Of a DNA stretch of 64,000 nucleotides, positions 43,055 through 51,718 are shown piece by piece. Every line of letters begins with the position of its first letter. The stretch's first letter is position 1. The DNA comes from Burkholderiaceae bacterium. Its GTDB lineage: Bacteria; Pseudomonadota; Gammaproteobacteria; Burkholderiales; Burkholderiaceae_C. The notes beneath the pieces are model-generated. The model made no database searches. It saw only the letters and a program-made list of their open reading frames with translations, and had not been told where the DNA came from. The translations under genes were made by a program, and so were the position numbers. The stretch lies in contig JACKLO010000017.1 in assembly GCA_024235915.1 (NCBI GenBank), positions 80,740 through 144,739 on the forward strand, in the 5' to 3' direction.

Positions 43055-45298
43055 TCAGACCGTCTCGGGGGTGGCTTCGACCTCGGCGTCGGCCTTGCCC
43101 GGCCCGGCGATGCGCTGCAGCGCCGTCAGCAGCGGCGGCATGGCGTCCAGCAGCGGCTGCTGCGCGCCGAGGCTGAGGTCGATCACCTCTCGGGCCTGGG
43201 CCACGTAGTAGGCCAGCTGCTCGTCGTGCCGCACGGCGGCCTGGTCGAGCGCCGATTCCACGCGCTGCAGCTGCGCGGCCAGCGTGCTGGCGGTGTCGGC
43301 GAACTGCGCCACGGCGCTGCCAAAGGCTTCGCCGAGGCTGGCCACCTCCACCGCACCGCCGGCGATGCGCGTGGCAGCGTCGCCCTGCTGGGCCAGCGCC
43401 GCCTGCCAGTGCTGCGCCACGGCCTCACCGCTGCGCTGCACCAGGCCGTCGGCAGCGTCCACGAGGCCGGTGGAGGTGTCCACCAGGCGCTGCACGGCGG
43501 CCTGTTGGGCGTCCGCCGCCTGGCGGCTGTGGTCCACCAGCGCGAACAGCGCTTCGGTGAGGCGCACCCGCTCGTCCAGCAGTTCGGCGTCGCGGGTCTG
43601 CTGGGTGTCGAGCTGGGCACGCATCTCGGCGATGACGGCCGCCGCGGCGCGCGGCGCTTCGGCGGCGGTGGCGGTCAGGCGGGCGACCTCGGCGACGATC
43701 TCGCGCGCCTGGGTGGCGGCCTGCTGCTGCAGGGCTTCGGTGCGCTGGGCCAGGGCGTCGCTCCAGGCGGCCTGCTGGGCCCGGGAGGCCACGGCGGCCT
43801 CCGTGGCCTGCTGCTGGAAGGTCTGCGCCAGGGTCTGCAACGCGGCAGCCTGCTCGGCCTGGCGCTGTGTTTCGCGCGCGTCGGCCTGCGCCTGCAGCGT
43901 GGCGTGAGCCTCGGCCACACCGTCGGCCAGGGTGGCGGCCTGCTGCTGCAACGCGACGCCGATGTGCTCCGCCGTGGTGTCGAAGCGCTGCACCAGGCCC
44001 GCCAGCTGGGCCTGCGTGCCCTCGCCCAGGGCCTGCACCTGGGCGCGGGTGCTCTCGCCCAGTGCGGCCAGGTGTGCCGTCGTGCTGTCCGCCAGCGCCT
44101 GCACCTGGGCACCGGTGCTGCTGCCCAGGGCCTGGAGCTGGGCCTGCGTGGTGTCGGCCAGCGCCTGCACCTGCGTCTGCGTGGTGTCCGTCAGGGCCTT
44201 CAGCTGCTGCTGTGTGCTGTGGGTCAGCGCCTGCAGCTGCGCTTCTGCGCTCTCGGCCAGCCGCGCCTGCACGGCGCTGCCTTCGCGGGCGATGCCGTTC
44301 ACCGCCGCCGTGGCCGCCGCTTGCAGCGCCTGGCTGGCGGCCTGGGCGCCCTCGATCAGGCTGTCGCGCAGGGCCTGGGCCACGGTGGTGCCCAGGGTGG
44401 TGGCCACGCGGGTGGTCAGGGCCTCGAACTGGGCCTGCAGGTCGCGCTGGAACGCGGCCTGCTGCGCCTGCTCCTGCTGTTGGCGGGCCTGCTGCTGCTG
44501 GTCCAGGCGCGTGAGCAGCGTCTGCACCTGGTCCACCAGGCCGGGCAGGTGGGTGCCGAACACCGCCGCCTGGGCCTGCGAAGCCGCCTCCAGGCGGGTG
44601 GCCAGCTGGTCGGTCAGCTGGCGGGCCAGGTCTTCCACATGGCGGGCGCGCTGCGCGGCGGGCGTGGCCGCCTGCAGCAGGGCGGCGGCCTGACGGTCCA
44701 GCGCCTGCTGCACGCTGCTGCGCACGCGCCGCAGCAGGGCCGACATCAGGCCCAGCATGGCCGAGGCCGCCACACCGGCCACGGAGGTGCCGAAGGCCAG
44801 CCCCAGGCCCTTGACCGGGGCGGCCAGCGCGGCGCGCATGGCGGCCAGGTCGGTGGTGCGCTCCAGCGCGGCCACCGTGCCGTCCAGCGTCACCACCAGG
44901 CCCAGAAAGGTGCCCAGCATGCCCAGCAGCACCAGCAGGCCGACGAGGTACGGCGTCAGCGCCGGGCCGGGCAGCGGTGCGGCGGCGCCGGCGATGCGGC
45001 GGCGCACGGGCTGGCGCAGGGCGGCGGGCAGGCTGTCCAGCCAGTCTGGCAACGCGGTCTCGCGCGCCAGGCGCGCCACGGCCGCGTCCAGGGCCCGGGT
45101 GTCGCGGTGGAAGCGCCACAGTTCAGCCAGGCCGAGGGCATACACGGCACCGATGCCCAGCGTCATCGCCAGGGCCAGCGGGTGGTGGCCGACGCCGCCC
45201 ACCAGCACCCAGACCAGGGCGATGGTGCCCAGGGCACCGGCCAGCACCGCACCGAGCGTGAAGGGGGTGACGCTGGAAAGGGGACGTGCGGCGGTCAT
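43055..45298 (-). CDS. DUF802 protein: MotA/ExbB-like channel with a long coiled-coil tail
   Basis: The 747-residue protein has membrane helices at about 14-34, 42-60, 114-138 and 160-189. The third and fourth carry LLGMLGTFLGLVVTLDG and GLAFGTSVAGVAASAMLGLMSALL, the pattern of MotA/TolQ/ExbB channels. The remaining 550 residues are Ala/Gln/Thr-rich helix forming a very long coiled coil, with seven 11-residue repeats at 355-431. This is like ZorA of Zorya systems, whose cytosolic tail carries a signal to effectors. Pairing with the OmpA-family protein makes a proton-driven complex likely. Confidence 0.86.
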   Translation of the reverse strand: MTAARPLSSVTPFTLGAVLAGALGTIALVWVLVGGVGHHPLALAMTLGIGAVYALGLAELWRFHRDTRALDAAVARLARETALPDWLDSLPAALRQPVRRRIAGAAAPLPGPALTPYLVGLLVLLGMLGTFLGLVVTLDGTVAALERTTDLAAMRAALAAPVKGLGLAFGTSVAGVAASAMLGLMSALLRRVRSSVQQALDRQAAALLQAATPAAQRARHVEDLARQLTDQLATRLEAASQAQAAVFGTHLPGLVDQVQTLLTRLDQQQQARQQQEQAQQAAFQRDLQAQFEALTTRVATTLGTTVAQALRDSLIEGAQAASQALQAAATAAVNGIAREGSAVQARLAESAEAQLQALTHSTQQQLKALTDTTQTQVQALADTTQAQLQALGSSTGAQVQALADSTTAHLAALGESTRAQVQALGEGTQAQLAGLVQRFDTTAEHIGVALQQQAATLADGVAEAHATLQAQADARETQRQAEQAAALQTLAQTFQQQATEAAVASRAQQAAWSDALAQRTEALQQQAATQAREIVAEVARLTATAAEAPRAAAAVIAEMRAQLDTQQTRDAELLDERVRLTEALFALVDHSRQAADAQQAAVQRLVDTSTGLVDAADGLVQRSGEAVAQHWQAALAQQGDAATRIAGGAVEVASLGEAFGSAVAQFADTASTLAAQLQRVESALDQAAVRHDEQLAYYVAQAREVIDLSLGAQQPLLDAMPPLLTALQRIAGPGKADAEVEATPETV
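44006..44236 (-). repeat. Seven 33-bp tandem repeats (11-residue units) within DUF802
   Basis: Codons 355-431 encode seven degenerate units of the type LQALxxxTQAQ (for example VQALADTTQAQ, LQALGSSTGAQ, VQALGEGTQAQ). Eleven-residue periodicity predicts a nearly straight right-handed coiled coil. Copy number in such tracts often differs between strains. Confidence 0.85.
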
Positions 45299-46065
45299 TG
45301 CAGGGGCTCCGAGGTGGCGCTGCCCTGGAGCGCCGCCAGCATGCCGTCCACGGGCTGCAGGCGGTGCGCGAGTTCGGCGTGCAGCAGGGGCTGCATGATC
45401 TGGGCGATGGGCGCGGGTTCGCGCTGCAGGCGGCGGTCCAGCCAGGCGGGCAGGGCCGACAGCAGCTGGCGTTCGCGCGCGGCCAGGGCCTGCTCCAGCA
45501 ACTGGTCGAGCACCGCGATGCGGCCCAGCGCTGCCGAGCGCAGCACGAGCGCGCGGCGCACCTGCGCCCGAAGTGGGGCGATGCGCCGCTCCATGGCCTG
45601 TTGATGGGCGCGGTAGCGGCGGCCCGGGGTGGCGTCGGGCGGCAGGTCGTGGGCGGCCAGGCCCTCGGGCTGGTCGGCTTCGAAGGCATCGGTGAAGCTG
45701 CGCTGCAGCGCCTCGCGGGCGGCCAGGGCCTGCTGCAGGGCGGTCCGCGCCTGGGCCGGGGTGCCGGAGGCCGGCGGCGCCGCATCCAACGCACCGGCCA
45801 GCGCGATGGCGTCGGTCCAGGCCAGCCAGGGCGCCACGCGCTCGGCCAGGCTGGGGCCGACGCTGGCCGTGTGGGCAGCGGCGGGCTGGCGGGCCACCGC
45901 GCCCGGTTCATCCGAACCCGGCTCCGCCAGGCCGAGTGCGATCAGCTGGCGCACCAACGGGGGCTGGTGCAGCGTGGCCGCAGCGGTCGAGGGGCGCAGG
46001 GGCCGCGCGGGCTGCACCGTCGGCGGGGCAGCGCGGGCGCCGGCGCGCGGCGGCAGGGGGGTCAT
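45295..46065 (-). CDS. DUF3348 domain-containing protein
   Basis: The ATG at 46065 gives 256 residues; its stop overlaps the DUF802 start (ATGA). There is a Pro/Ala-rich disordered start, then a helical domain with LVRQLIALGLAEP, REALQRSFTDAFE, YRAHQQAMERRIAPLRAQVRRAL, LDQLLEQALAARERQLLSALPAWLDRRL, which matches the DUF3348 family found upstream of DUF802. No signal peptide or membrane helix is visible, so it is cytosolic. As first gene of the cluster, it could bind the DUF802 tail. Function unknown. Confidence 0.82.
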   Translation of the reverse strand: MTPLPPRAGARAAPPTVQPARPLRPSTAAATLHQPPLVRQLIALGLAEPGSDEPGAVARQPAAAHTASVGPSLAERVAPWLAWTDAIALAGALDAAPPASGTPAQARTALQQALAAREALQRSFTDAFEADQPEGLAAHDLPPDATPGRRYRAHQQAMERRIAPLRAQVRRALVLRSAALGRIAVLDQLLEQALAARERQLLSALPAWLDRRLQREPAPIAQIMQPLLHAELAHRLQPVDGMLAALQGSATSEPLQ

Positions 46066-46161
46066 GAGGCGAGGGCCCAGAATCGGCAAAAAACCCACGA
46101 TTTTAAGGGAACGGCCTGGCGACGCCGCCTCTGCCCGCCACCCGGCCTCCCGCGACACCCC

Positions 46162-47100
46162 ATGCATGCCCTGCTCGACGCCATCGCCCTTGCCGGCCGC
46201 CAGCCACCCAGCGCGGACGCCCGGCGCCTGTTCCACGGGCGCGGCGGCCGCCACCCGGGTGAGGAAGCGTGGACGCTGGACCTGTTCCCGCCCGTCGCAC
46301 TGCTGACCAGTCATCGCCAAGCCGACGAGGCCGAACTGGCGGCCGTGGATCAGGCGCTGGCCAGCCACTGGCCGGCGCTGGTGCCTGGTCAGCCGCTGTG
46401 CTGGGTGCACCAGTGCCGCGACGGCCTGCAGGTGCAGACGCGGTTGATGGCCGGCACGCTGCCCGAGCCACACCACGCACTGGAGGCCGGCGCACGCTTC
46501 GAACTGCACCTGCTGCGTGGCCGCAACCACGGTTTCTTCCTGGACATGGCCGAAGGCCGGCGCTGGCTGCGGGATCACGTGGCCAGGCAGCCCGGCGCCC
46601 GGGTGCTGAACCTGTTCGCCTACACCTGCGCGTTCTCGGTGGTGGCGCTGCAGGCGGGGGCCGCCGAGGTGGTGAACGTCGACATGAGCGCCGGCGCCCT
46701 GGCCACCGGGCGGCGCAACCATGCGCTCAATGGCGTCGAGGGTGGCGCCCGGTTCTGGGCCCACGACCTGTTCGCGTCCTGGGCGAAAGTGCGGCGCGCC
46801 GGACCTTTCGACGTGGTGGTGGTCGACCCGCCGAGCTACCAGAAGGGCAGTTTTGTCGCGACCAAGGATTGGGCGCGCGTGCTGCGCCGGCTGCCCGAAC
46901 TGATCGTGCCGGGCGGCCACGCGCTGCTTTGCCTGAACGCGCCGGAGTTGCCGGAGGCGTTCCTGCGCGAGACGCTGGCTGCCGAAGCGCCAGCGTTGCG
47001 GGTGCTGCAGCGGTTGGCGCCCGCATTGGGGTTCACAGATGTGGACGCGGACCGCGCGCTGAAGGCCTTGGTGGTCCGGCGCCCGGCGTCAGACCTATGA
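46162..47100 (+). CDS. Class I SAM-dependent methyltransferase (RlmI/RlmK-like)
   Basis: The 312-residue protein lacks the PUA domain of RlmI but shares its catalytic part: GFFLDMAEGRRWLRDHV before the SAM motif VLNLFAYTCAFSVVALQAGA (residues 148-167), then VNVDMSAGAL and motif IV VVVDPPSYQKGSF (220-231), and GGHALLCLNAPEL. This fits COG1092-type rRNA cytosine C5-methyltransferases. Its target is unknown. It is divergent from DUF3348 and overlaps the end of the AraC gene by 6 bp. Confidence 0.9.
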   Translation: MHALLDAIALAGRQPPSADARRLFHGRGGRHPGEEAWTLDLFPPVALLTSHRQADEAELAAVDQALASHWPALVPGQPLCWVHQCRDGLQVQTRLMAGTLPEPHHALEAGARFELHLLRGRNHGFFLDMAEGRRWLRDHVARQPGARVLNLFAYTCAFSVVALQAGAAEVVNVDMSAGALATGRRNHALNGVEGGARFWAHDLFASWAKVRRAGPFDVVVVDPPSYQKGSFVATKDWARVLRRLPELIVPGGHALLCLNAPELPEAFLRETLAAEAPALRVLQRLAPALGFTDVDADRALKALVVRRPASDL

Positions 47101-48057
47101 GCCCGCCGATTCCGCCGCATCCCGAAGCCGCGCCATGTCCCGCATCGGCGGCGCACCGAACTGGCGGCTGTACTCGCGGCTGAACTGCGACGGGCTTTCG
47201 TAGCCCACGCGGTAGGCCGCGGTGGCCGCGTCCAGCCGCTCGGTCAGCATCAGCCGCCGCGATTCCGCCAGCCGCAACTGCTTCTGGAACTGCAGCGGGC
47301 TCATCCCGGTCAGCGCCTTGAAGTGGTGGTGCAGACCGGACGCACTCATGCTTGCGGCGCGCGCCAGATCGTCCACCCGCAGCGGTTCGGTGAAGCGCTG
47401 GCGCAGCAGCGTGATGGCGCGTGCCACCTGCTGGCCCTGGCTGCCCACGTCGGCAATCTGCCGCAGCCGCCAGCCGGCTTCGCTGCACAACAGGCGGTAG
47501 GTGATCTCGCGCTGCACCAGCGGTGCGAGCACCGGGGCGTGGGCCGGTTCGTCCAGCAGGGCCAGCAGGCGGCCGAAGGCGTCGAGCAGCGTGCTGTCGA
47601 CCGGCCCGGTGCACATGGCGTGGCGGTCCGCCTCGGGCGGCGGCGCGGGGGAGGCCACGCCTTCGAGGATCATCGACGCCAGCAGGCGAAGGTCCAGCGG
47701 CAGCGCGATCGAAAGGAACGGCGCCTGCGGGCTGGCGTCGAGGATGGTGGCCACGCTGGGCAGGTCCAGCGGCGTGACGAAGAAGTTCTGCGCGTCGTAG
47801 TGCAGGGTGCTGGCGCCGAAGCTCACGCGCTTGCGCCCCTGCAGCACCAGGGCCACGCAGGGCTGGTAAACACCGCAGATGGTGTCCTCGGGCCGATCCT
47901 GGCGCAGCAGCATCAGCCCCGGCAGGGCGGGTGGGGTGAGCATTTCGCCCGGCCGGGCGTGGCGCAGCACGCGGTCGATCAGCGGCTGGCGCAGGGCCGC
48001 AAGCGGGTCGGTCCCTGGGCCTGGGGTCTGGACAGTCGGCGCGGCGCTCGTCGGCAT
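47095..48057 (-). CDS. AraC family transcriptional regulator
   Basis: The ATG at 48057 gives 320 residues. It has an AraC-type N-terminal sensor domain (about 20-190; VYQPCVALVLQGRKRVSFGASTLHYDAQNFFVTPLDLP) and two helix-turn-helix units at the end: VDDLARAASMSASGLHHHFKALTGMSPLQFQKQLRL and AAYRVGYESPSQFSREYSRQFGAPP. It is divergent from the molybdenum hydroxylase genes and probably controls them, the common arrangement for IorAB-type operons. The effector is unknown. Confidence 0.93.
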   Translation of the reverse strand: MPTSAAPTVQTPGPGTDPLAALRQPLIDRVLRHARPGEMLTPPALPGLMLLRQDRPEDTICGVYQPCVALVLQGRKRVSFGASTLHYDAQNFFVTPLDLPSVATILDASPQAPFLSIALPLDLRLLASMILEGVASPAPPPEADRHAMCTGPVDSTLLDAFGRLLALLDEPAHAPVLAPLVQREITYRLLCSEAGWRLRQIADVGSQGQQVARAITLLRQRFTEPLRVDDLARAASMSASGLHHHFKALTGMSPLQFQKQLRLAESRRLMLTERLDAATAAYRVGYESPSQFSREYSRQFGAPPMRDMARLRDAAESAGS

Positions 48058-48196
48058 GGCGGGATCGTAGTCGGCCAAGGCGCGCCGTTCCCGGTGGCTT
48101 GCAGGATCAGGCAATCACACTGGAGCTTCGGGCTAACGGACGCCGGCGCCCGCGACGGACACTGCGGGCCACCTTGTCATCCCAGGGCCACACCCC

Positions 48197-48670
48197 ATGA
48201 CCACCCTCACCGTCAACGGCCGCCGCCAGACCCTGGAAGTGGCCCCCGAAACGCCCGTGCTCTGGGCCTTGCGCGACACGCTGGGCCTCACTGGCACCAA
48301 GTTTGGCTGCGGCGCGGCGCAATGCGGCGCCTGCACCGTGCACATCGACGGCCAGGCGATGCGGTCCTGCGTGACGCCGGTCGCTGCCGTCGAGGGCCGC
48401 GCCGTCACCACCATCGAAACCGTGACCGGTGGCAGCGACCCGGTGGGCAACGCCGTGCGCGATGCCTGGGTGCGCCATGACGTGGCGCAGTGCGGCTACT
48501 GCCAGAGCGGCCAGATCATGAGCGCCACCGCCTTCCTGAGGTCGCGCCCCAAGGGCAGCCAGCCCAGTGCGGCCGAAATCGACGCCGCGATGGCGGGCAA
48601 CCTGTGCCGCTGCGGCACCTACGACCGCATCCGCGCCGCCGTGGCCGACGCGGCGCGTGCACTGGCCTGA
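48197..48670 (+). CDS. (2Fe-2S)-binding subunit of an IorA-type molybdenum hydroxylase
   Basis: The 157-residue protein has all eight cysteines of the two-cluster fold: a plant-ferredoxin-type cluster in FGCGAAQCGACTVHIDGQAMRSC and a second cluster in QCGYCQSGQIM and NLCRCGTYDRI. It passes electrons from the molybdopterin subunit encoded next. Length and motif fit isoquinoline 1-oxidoreductase alpha subunit and related aldehyde dehydrogenases. Confidence 0.95.
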   Translation: MTTLTVNGRRQTLEVAPETPVLWALRDTLGLTGTKFGCGAAQCGACTVHIDGQAMRSCVTPVAAVEGRAVTTIETVTGGSDPVGNAVRDAWVRHDVAQCGYCQSGQIMSATAFLRSRPKGSQPSAAEIDAAMAGNLCRCGTYDRIRAAVADAARALA

Positions 48671-48683
48671 ACGGAGCTGCACC

Positions 48684-50921
48684 ATGTTCAAGACCACCGA
48701 TGTGCCCGAACTGCCGCGCGCTCTGCAGCACCTGCTGGCCCGCCAGACCCCTGAGACCGATGCCGCCACGCTGCCACGCCGCAGCTTCCTGAAGCTGGCC
48801 GCCGGCAGCGGCTTTGCGCTCGGCGCCTTTCCGGCGCTGGCCGCGGGGCAGGGTACGACGGCGGCGGCGACGCTCAAGCCCACCCAGCAGCCCTCGGCCT
48901 TCGTCGAGATCGCGCCAGACGGCCTGGTCACCGTCACCGTGAACCGGCTGGACTTCGGCCAGGGCGTGCAGACCGCGCTGCCGCTGGTGCTGGCCGAGGA
49001 ACTGGATGCCGACTGGTCGCGCGTGCGCAGCCGGCACGGCACCAACGATCCGGCCTATGCCGACCCGCTGTTCGGCATGCACCTGACGGGCGGCTCCAAT
49101 TCCATCAAGCACAGCTACACGCAGTACCGCGAGCTCGGGGCCCGCACGCGCGCCATGCTGGTGGCCGCTGCGGCGAAGCGCTGGAAGGTGGACGCCGCGC
49201 AGCTGCGCACCCGCGAAGGCGCCGTCCTGGGCCCGGGTGGCCGCCGCGCCGGCTACGGTGAACTGGCAGCCGAGGCGATGGCCGTGCCCGTGCCGGCCAC
49301 GGTGACGCTGAAGGACCCGAAGGACTTCCGGCTCATCGGCCGGCCGACGACCCGCCTGGACGCGCGCGACAAGAGCAGCGGCCAGCAGGGCTACGGCATC
49401 GACGTGAAGTTGCCCGGCCTGCTGACGGCCGTGATCCTGCGGCCGCCGGTGTTCGGCGCGAAGCTGTCGTCGCTGGACGAGGCCGCAGCGCGTGCCGTGC
49501 CCGGCGTGAAGGCGGTGCTGCACGTGGCGCTGGACCGCGGCGCCCAGGGCGTGGCCGTGCTCGGTACCGGTTACTGGCCGGCTCACCAGGGCCGCGCGGC
49601 GCTGAAGCCGCAGTGGGACCTGTCCGGCGTGGAGCGCGTGGACAGCGCCCGCCAGCTGGCCGACTATCGCGCGTTGGCCGCGCAGCCGGGCCGCCGCCAC
49701 TTCGACGCCGACATGGCGCCGCTGGCCGGCGCGGCAAAGCAGATCGAGGCCGAGTTCCACTTCCCGTACCTGGCCCACGCGCCGATGGAGCCGCTGAACT
49801 GCACCGTGCAGCTGACCAAGGACGGTGCCACGCTGTGGATGGGCTCGCAGATGCCGGGGCTGGACGGCATGGCCGCGGCGCGCACGCTGGGACTGCAACC
49901 GGCGCAGGTGCAGGTCAAGGTGCAGATGGCCGGCGGCGGCTTCGGCCGCCGGGCAATCCCGACCAGCGACTACGTGGTCGAGGCCTGCACCATTGCCCGT
50001 GCCGCACGCGACGCCGGGCTGGACGCACCGGTGCGCACGCTGTGGAGCCGCGAGGACGACATCCGCGGCGGCTACTACCGGCCGATGCACCTGCACCGCG
50101 CGAAGATCGGGCTCGATGCCGAGGGCAAGGTGCTGGCCTGGGACCATGTGATCGTCGGCCAGTCCATCCTGGCCGGTTCACCTTTCGAGCCGATGATGGT
50201 CAAGAACGGCATCGACATCACGGCCGTCGAAGGCATGCGCGAGCCCTATGCGCTGCCGATGCGGCTGACCGTGCACCACCCGAAGGTGAATGTGCCGGTG
50301 CTGTGGTGGCGCAGCGTGGGCTCCACGCACACCGCCTTCGTGATGGAGACGTTGATCGACGAGGTTGCGCGCGCCGCCGGGCAGGACCCGGTGGCCTACC
50401 GGCTGGCGCAGTTCGGCAGCAAGCACCCGCGCCACCGCGCGGCGCTGGAGCTGGCCGTGGCGCAGAGTGGCTATGGCCGCAGCAGCTTGCCGGCCGGCCG
50501 CGCCTGGGGCGTGGCGGTGCACGAATCGTTTGAATCCGTCGTGGCCTATGTCGTCGAAGCCTCGGTGACCGACGGCCGCCCCGTGCTGCACCGCGTGATC
50601 GCCGGTGTGCACTGCAACCTGGCCGTCAACCCACGCACCATCGAGGCCCAGGTGCAGGGCGCGGCGTTGATGGGCCTGGCCACCTGCCTGCCCGGCCACG
50701 CCATCACGCTGAAGGACGGCGTGGTGGAGCAGGGCAACTTCGGCGACTACCTGCTGCCGCGCATCACCGACATGCCGGCCATCGCTGTGCACATCGTGCC
50801 CAGCGCCGACGCGCCCACCGGCATGGGCGAACCGGGCCTGCCGCCGCTGGCGCCGGCCTTCGCCAACGCCGTGGCGCAGCTGACCGGCAAGCCGCAGCGG
50901 CAGCTGCCGTTCCAGGTCTGA
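48684..50921 (+). CDS. Molybdopterin-binding subunit, IorB/xanthine dehydrogenase family
   Basis: The 745-residue protein carries a Tat signal RRSFLKL about 33 residues from the start, so it is exported folded with cofactor. Family segments include VTVTVNRLDFGQGVQTALPLVLAEEL, MHLTGGSNSIKHSY, MAGGGFGRRA for cofactor binding, and the active-site GMGEPGLPPLAP near the end with the conserved Glu. IorB-type enzymes oxidise N-heterocycles or aldehydes in the periplasm using water as oxygen source. The substrate is not known. No FAD subunit or XdhC maturation factor is seen next to it. Confidence 0.94.
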   Translation: MFKTTDVPELPRALQHLLARQTPETDAATLPRRSFLKLAAGSGFALGAFPALAAGQGTTAAATLKPTQQPSAFVEIAPDGLVTVTVNRLDFGQGVQTALPLVLAEELDADWSRVRSRHGTNDPAYADPLFGMHLTGGSNSIKHSYTQYRELGARTRAMLVAAAAKRWKVDAAQLRTREGAVLGPGGRRAGYGELAAEAMAVPVPATVTLKDPKDFRLIGRPTTRLDARDKSSGQQGYGIDVKLPGLLTAVILRPPVFGAKLSSLDEAAARAVPGVKAVLHVALDRGAQGVAVLGTGYWPAHQGRAALKPQWDLSGVERVDSARQLADYRALAAQPGRRHFDADMAPLAGAAKQIEAEFHFPYLAHAPMEPLNCTVQLTKDGATLWMGSQMPGLDGMAAARTLGLQPAQVQVKVQMAGGGFGRRAIPTSDYVVEACTIARAARDAGLDAPVRTLWSREDDIRGGYYRPMHLHRAKIGLDAEGKVLAWDHVIVGQSILAGSPFEPMMVKNGIDITAVEGMREPYALPMRLTVHHPKVNVPVLWWRSVGSTHTAFVMETLIDEVARAAGQDPVAYRLAQFGSKHPRHRAALELAVAQSGYGRSSLPAGRAWGVAVHESFESVVAYVVEASVTDGRPVLHRVIAGVHCNLAVNPRTIEAQVQGAALMGLATCLPGHAITLKDGVVEQGNFGDYLLPRITDMPAIAVHIVPSADAPTGMGEPGLPPLAPAFANAVAQLTGKPQRQLPFQV

Positions 50922-50933
50922 TTCGAACCAGTT

Positions 50934-50962
50934 CCGGATCAGGCCCGGATCAGACCCGGATC
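50934..50962 (+). repeat. Three 11-bp tandem units (CCGGATC core)
   Basis: CCGGATC occurs at 50934, 50945 and 50956 with an exact 11-bp period, between the molybdopterin subunit stop and the GST stop. It may be a small replication-slippage repeat. No function is evident. Confidence 0.7.
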
Positions 50963-50983
50963 CAAGGGCGTGACCACCCCCGG

Positions 50984-51718
50984 TCAGGTGGATGCCGGGT
51001 CAAAGAACCGACGGGCCAGGCCGGCGCGACCGGGAAAGTACTGAAACCACGGTCGCGCCTGGTCGACGGTGCGTGCCACCGAGGGCCGGTCCATCAGGCG
51101 GTCGACATAGGCCGCCAGGTGAGCATGCGCCGGCGCCAGCGGTTCGTAGGCCACGGCATAGAACAGGGCCGGGGCCGCGGCGCAGTCCGCCAGGCTGAAG
51201 GCATCGCCGCAGGCCCAGGCCTGCCCGGCACCAGCGCGCGCCTGCAGGTGCTGGTCGATGAAGTCGTAGGCCGACACCAGCGCGCTGCGGGCCTGCGCCA
51301 CGCTGGCCGGGCGGCGCTGGTCTTCCGGCCGCAGCAGGTCGGCCGTGAAGGCCTGCATCGGCGTCATCACGTAGAGGTCGAACAGCCGGTCCCACAAGCG
51401 CACCGCCAGCGCCGCGGCCGCGTCGTCGGGGATCAGCTGGCGGCCCGCTGCGGCATGGTGCCGCTGCAGGTGCTCGATCATGATGCTGGATTCCGGCACC
51501 GGCTGGCCGGCGTCCATCAGCAATGGGATCTTGCCTGTGGGCCATCGGGCGACATGGGCGGCGCGCTCGTCGGGGTCGCCAGGGTTGATCACCTGCAGCG
51601 TGACGTCCGCGCCCAGCTCGTCGATCGCGATCAGCAGCTTGTGGCAGTACGACGAGAGCGGGTGGTAGTAGAGGACTGGCGCCGCCCGGCCGGGCATGGC
51701 GTGTTCCGACTCAGCCAC
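50984..51718 (-). CDS. Glutathione S-transferase family protein
   Basis: The 244-residue protein has an N-terminal thioredoxin-like domain (LYYHPLSSYCHKLLIAIDELG, with SSYCHK at the glutathione site; TGKIPLLMDAG with the cis-Pro; PESSIMIEHL with Glu-Ser for glutathione) and an all-helical C-terminal domain to about 235. It is cytosolic; substrate unknown. Its start overlaps the VOC gene stop by 8 bp, so they form an operon. A second ATG at 51697 is an alternative start. Confidence 0.92.
   Translation of the reverse strand: MAESEHAMPGRAAPVLYYHPLSSYCHKLLIAIDELGADVTLQVINPGDPDERAAHVARWPTGKIPLLMDAGQPVPESSIMIEHLQRHHAAAGRQLIPDDAAAALAVRLWDRLFDLYVMTPMQAFTADLLRPEDQRRPASVAQARSALVSAYDFIDQHLQARAGAGQAWACGDAFSLADCAAAPALFYAVAYEPLAPAHAHLAAYVDRLMDRPSVARTVDQARPWFQYFPGRAGLARRFFDPAST

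Noticed and set aside
42539..45604. A 1021-codon plus-strand frame opposite DUF802 and the OmpA-family gene
   Set aside because: It is the Leu/Gly/Gln-rich complement of the DUF802 coiled coil. It has no start signal and no domain.
41627..46065. A complete Zorya defence system
   Set aside because: ZorC, ZorD (helicase/nuclease) and ZorE are all absent next to the ZorA/B-like pair. I report it only as a related motor.
50934..50962. The 11-bp tandem CCGGATC units as an iteron or operator
   Set aside because: Only three units, located between two convergent stop codons, with no promoter or replication gene near. I list it as a simple repeat only.
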